Below are positions 63,726 to 64,000 of a stretch of DNA of 64,000 bases, piece by piece. The DNA is from Brienomyrus brachyistius (Eukaryota; Chordata; Actinopteri; Osteoglossiformes; Mormyridae). A program made the translations under genes and the position numbers. Each line of letters starts with the position of its first letter. Position 1 is the first letter of the stretch. Below the pieces are notes generated by a model. It was not told the origin of the DNA. It ran no database searches and worked only from the letters and a program-made list of their open reading frames with translations. The stretch is taken from the NCBI RefSeq assembly GCF_023856365.1, contig NC_064548.1, positions 10,217,642 to 10,281,641 on the forward strand, given 5' to 3'.

Positions 63726-64000
63726 AATATGATCGGTTTTTTGCATATAGGAAAACGTTATTCACATTTTAGACTTAAGATTTCACACTAAACAGATTTA
63801 GCAGCACCTGACGTTTTCAGTGTCACAGGGCAGTGATGGTGACAGTGGGTAGCGCTGGAATCAGCTGGACGTTCTGGTGTTCGCCGAGCTCACGTGGTTC
63901 GGAGGCACCGTCACGTGGGATAAACGGTCCGGCGTCATGGACGTCCTGTGGGCAAACATTTCCCCCCAAAAATATGCCATTTTCCAAGCAAATATACAAA

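Overview
The window looks like teleost fish genomic DNA. One intact pepsinogen gene has canonical vertebrate exon structure. The rest is intergenic or long-intron sequence full of elements typical of fish: tRNA-headed SINEs, Tc1/mariner-like and hAT-like relics, MITEs, CA/GA/TA microsatellites, and many long G or C homopolymers. There are no bacterial operons, CRISPR arrays or rRNA genes. The species cannot be named from sequence alone.

Left part (1 to 9.4 kb): an aspartic protease gene of the pepsinogen family lies on the minus strand at 4231-7330. Its nine exons join into one uninterrupted frame of 378 residues. Both catalytic Asp motifs, the flap Tyr and all three disulfide pairs are present, and a TATA box precedes it. 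The propeptide is short. A lone decayed copy of pepsinogen exon 2 sits upstream near 9.3 kb.

Middle part (9.4 to 28 kb): TE-rich DNA with a Tc1-like transposase relic, a hAT-type element with 8-bp target duplications, and other MITEs. A second, broken copy of the pepsinogen locus lies at 20.4-27.4 kb. It is a segmental duplication of 1-7.4 kb whose pepsinogen copy is a pseudogene (exons 2-4 gone, start codon, splice sites and all disulfide cysteines lost). Inside this diverged duplication, two noncoding blocks of 287 and 179 bp about 2-2.7 kb downstream of the gene stay about 99% identical without an indel. This is the most striking pattern in the window.

Right part (28 to 64 kb), plus an isolated site at 17.3 kb: no complete gene. 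Three plus-strand ATG exons (17293-17397, 45568-45663, 53650-53730) each end in a good donor at codon phase 0. The second sits in a CpG island and the third just behind a GA-rich tract. They are best explained as alternative first exons of one or more genes continuing beyond the right edge. I do not recognise the proteins. A further possible internal exon lies at 35019-35165. The remainder holds SINEs, a 58-bp minisatellite, CA-flanked MITEs and G-rich tracts.

Limits: homology statements come from reading motifs and comparing segments within the window by eye. No database search or alignment program was run.
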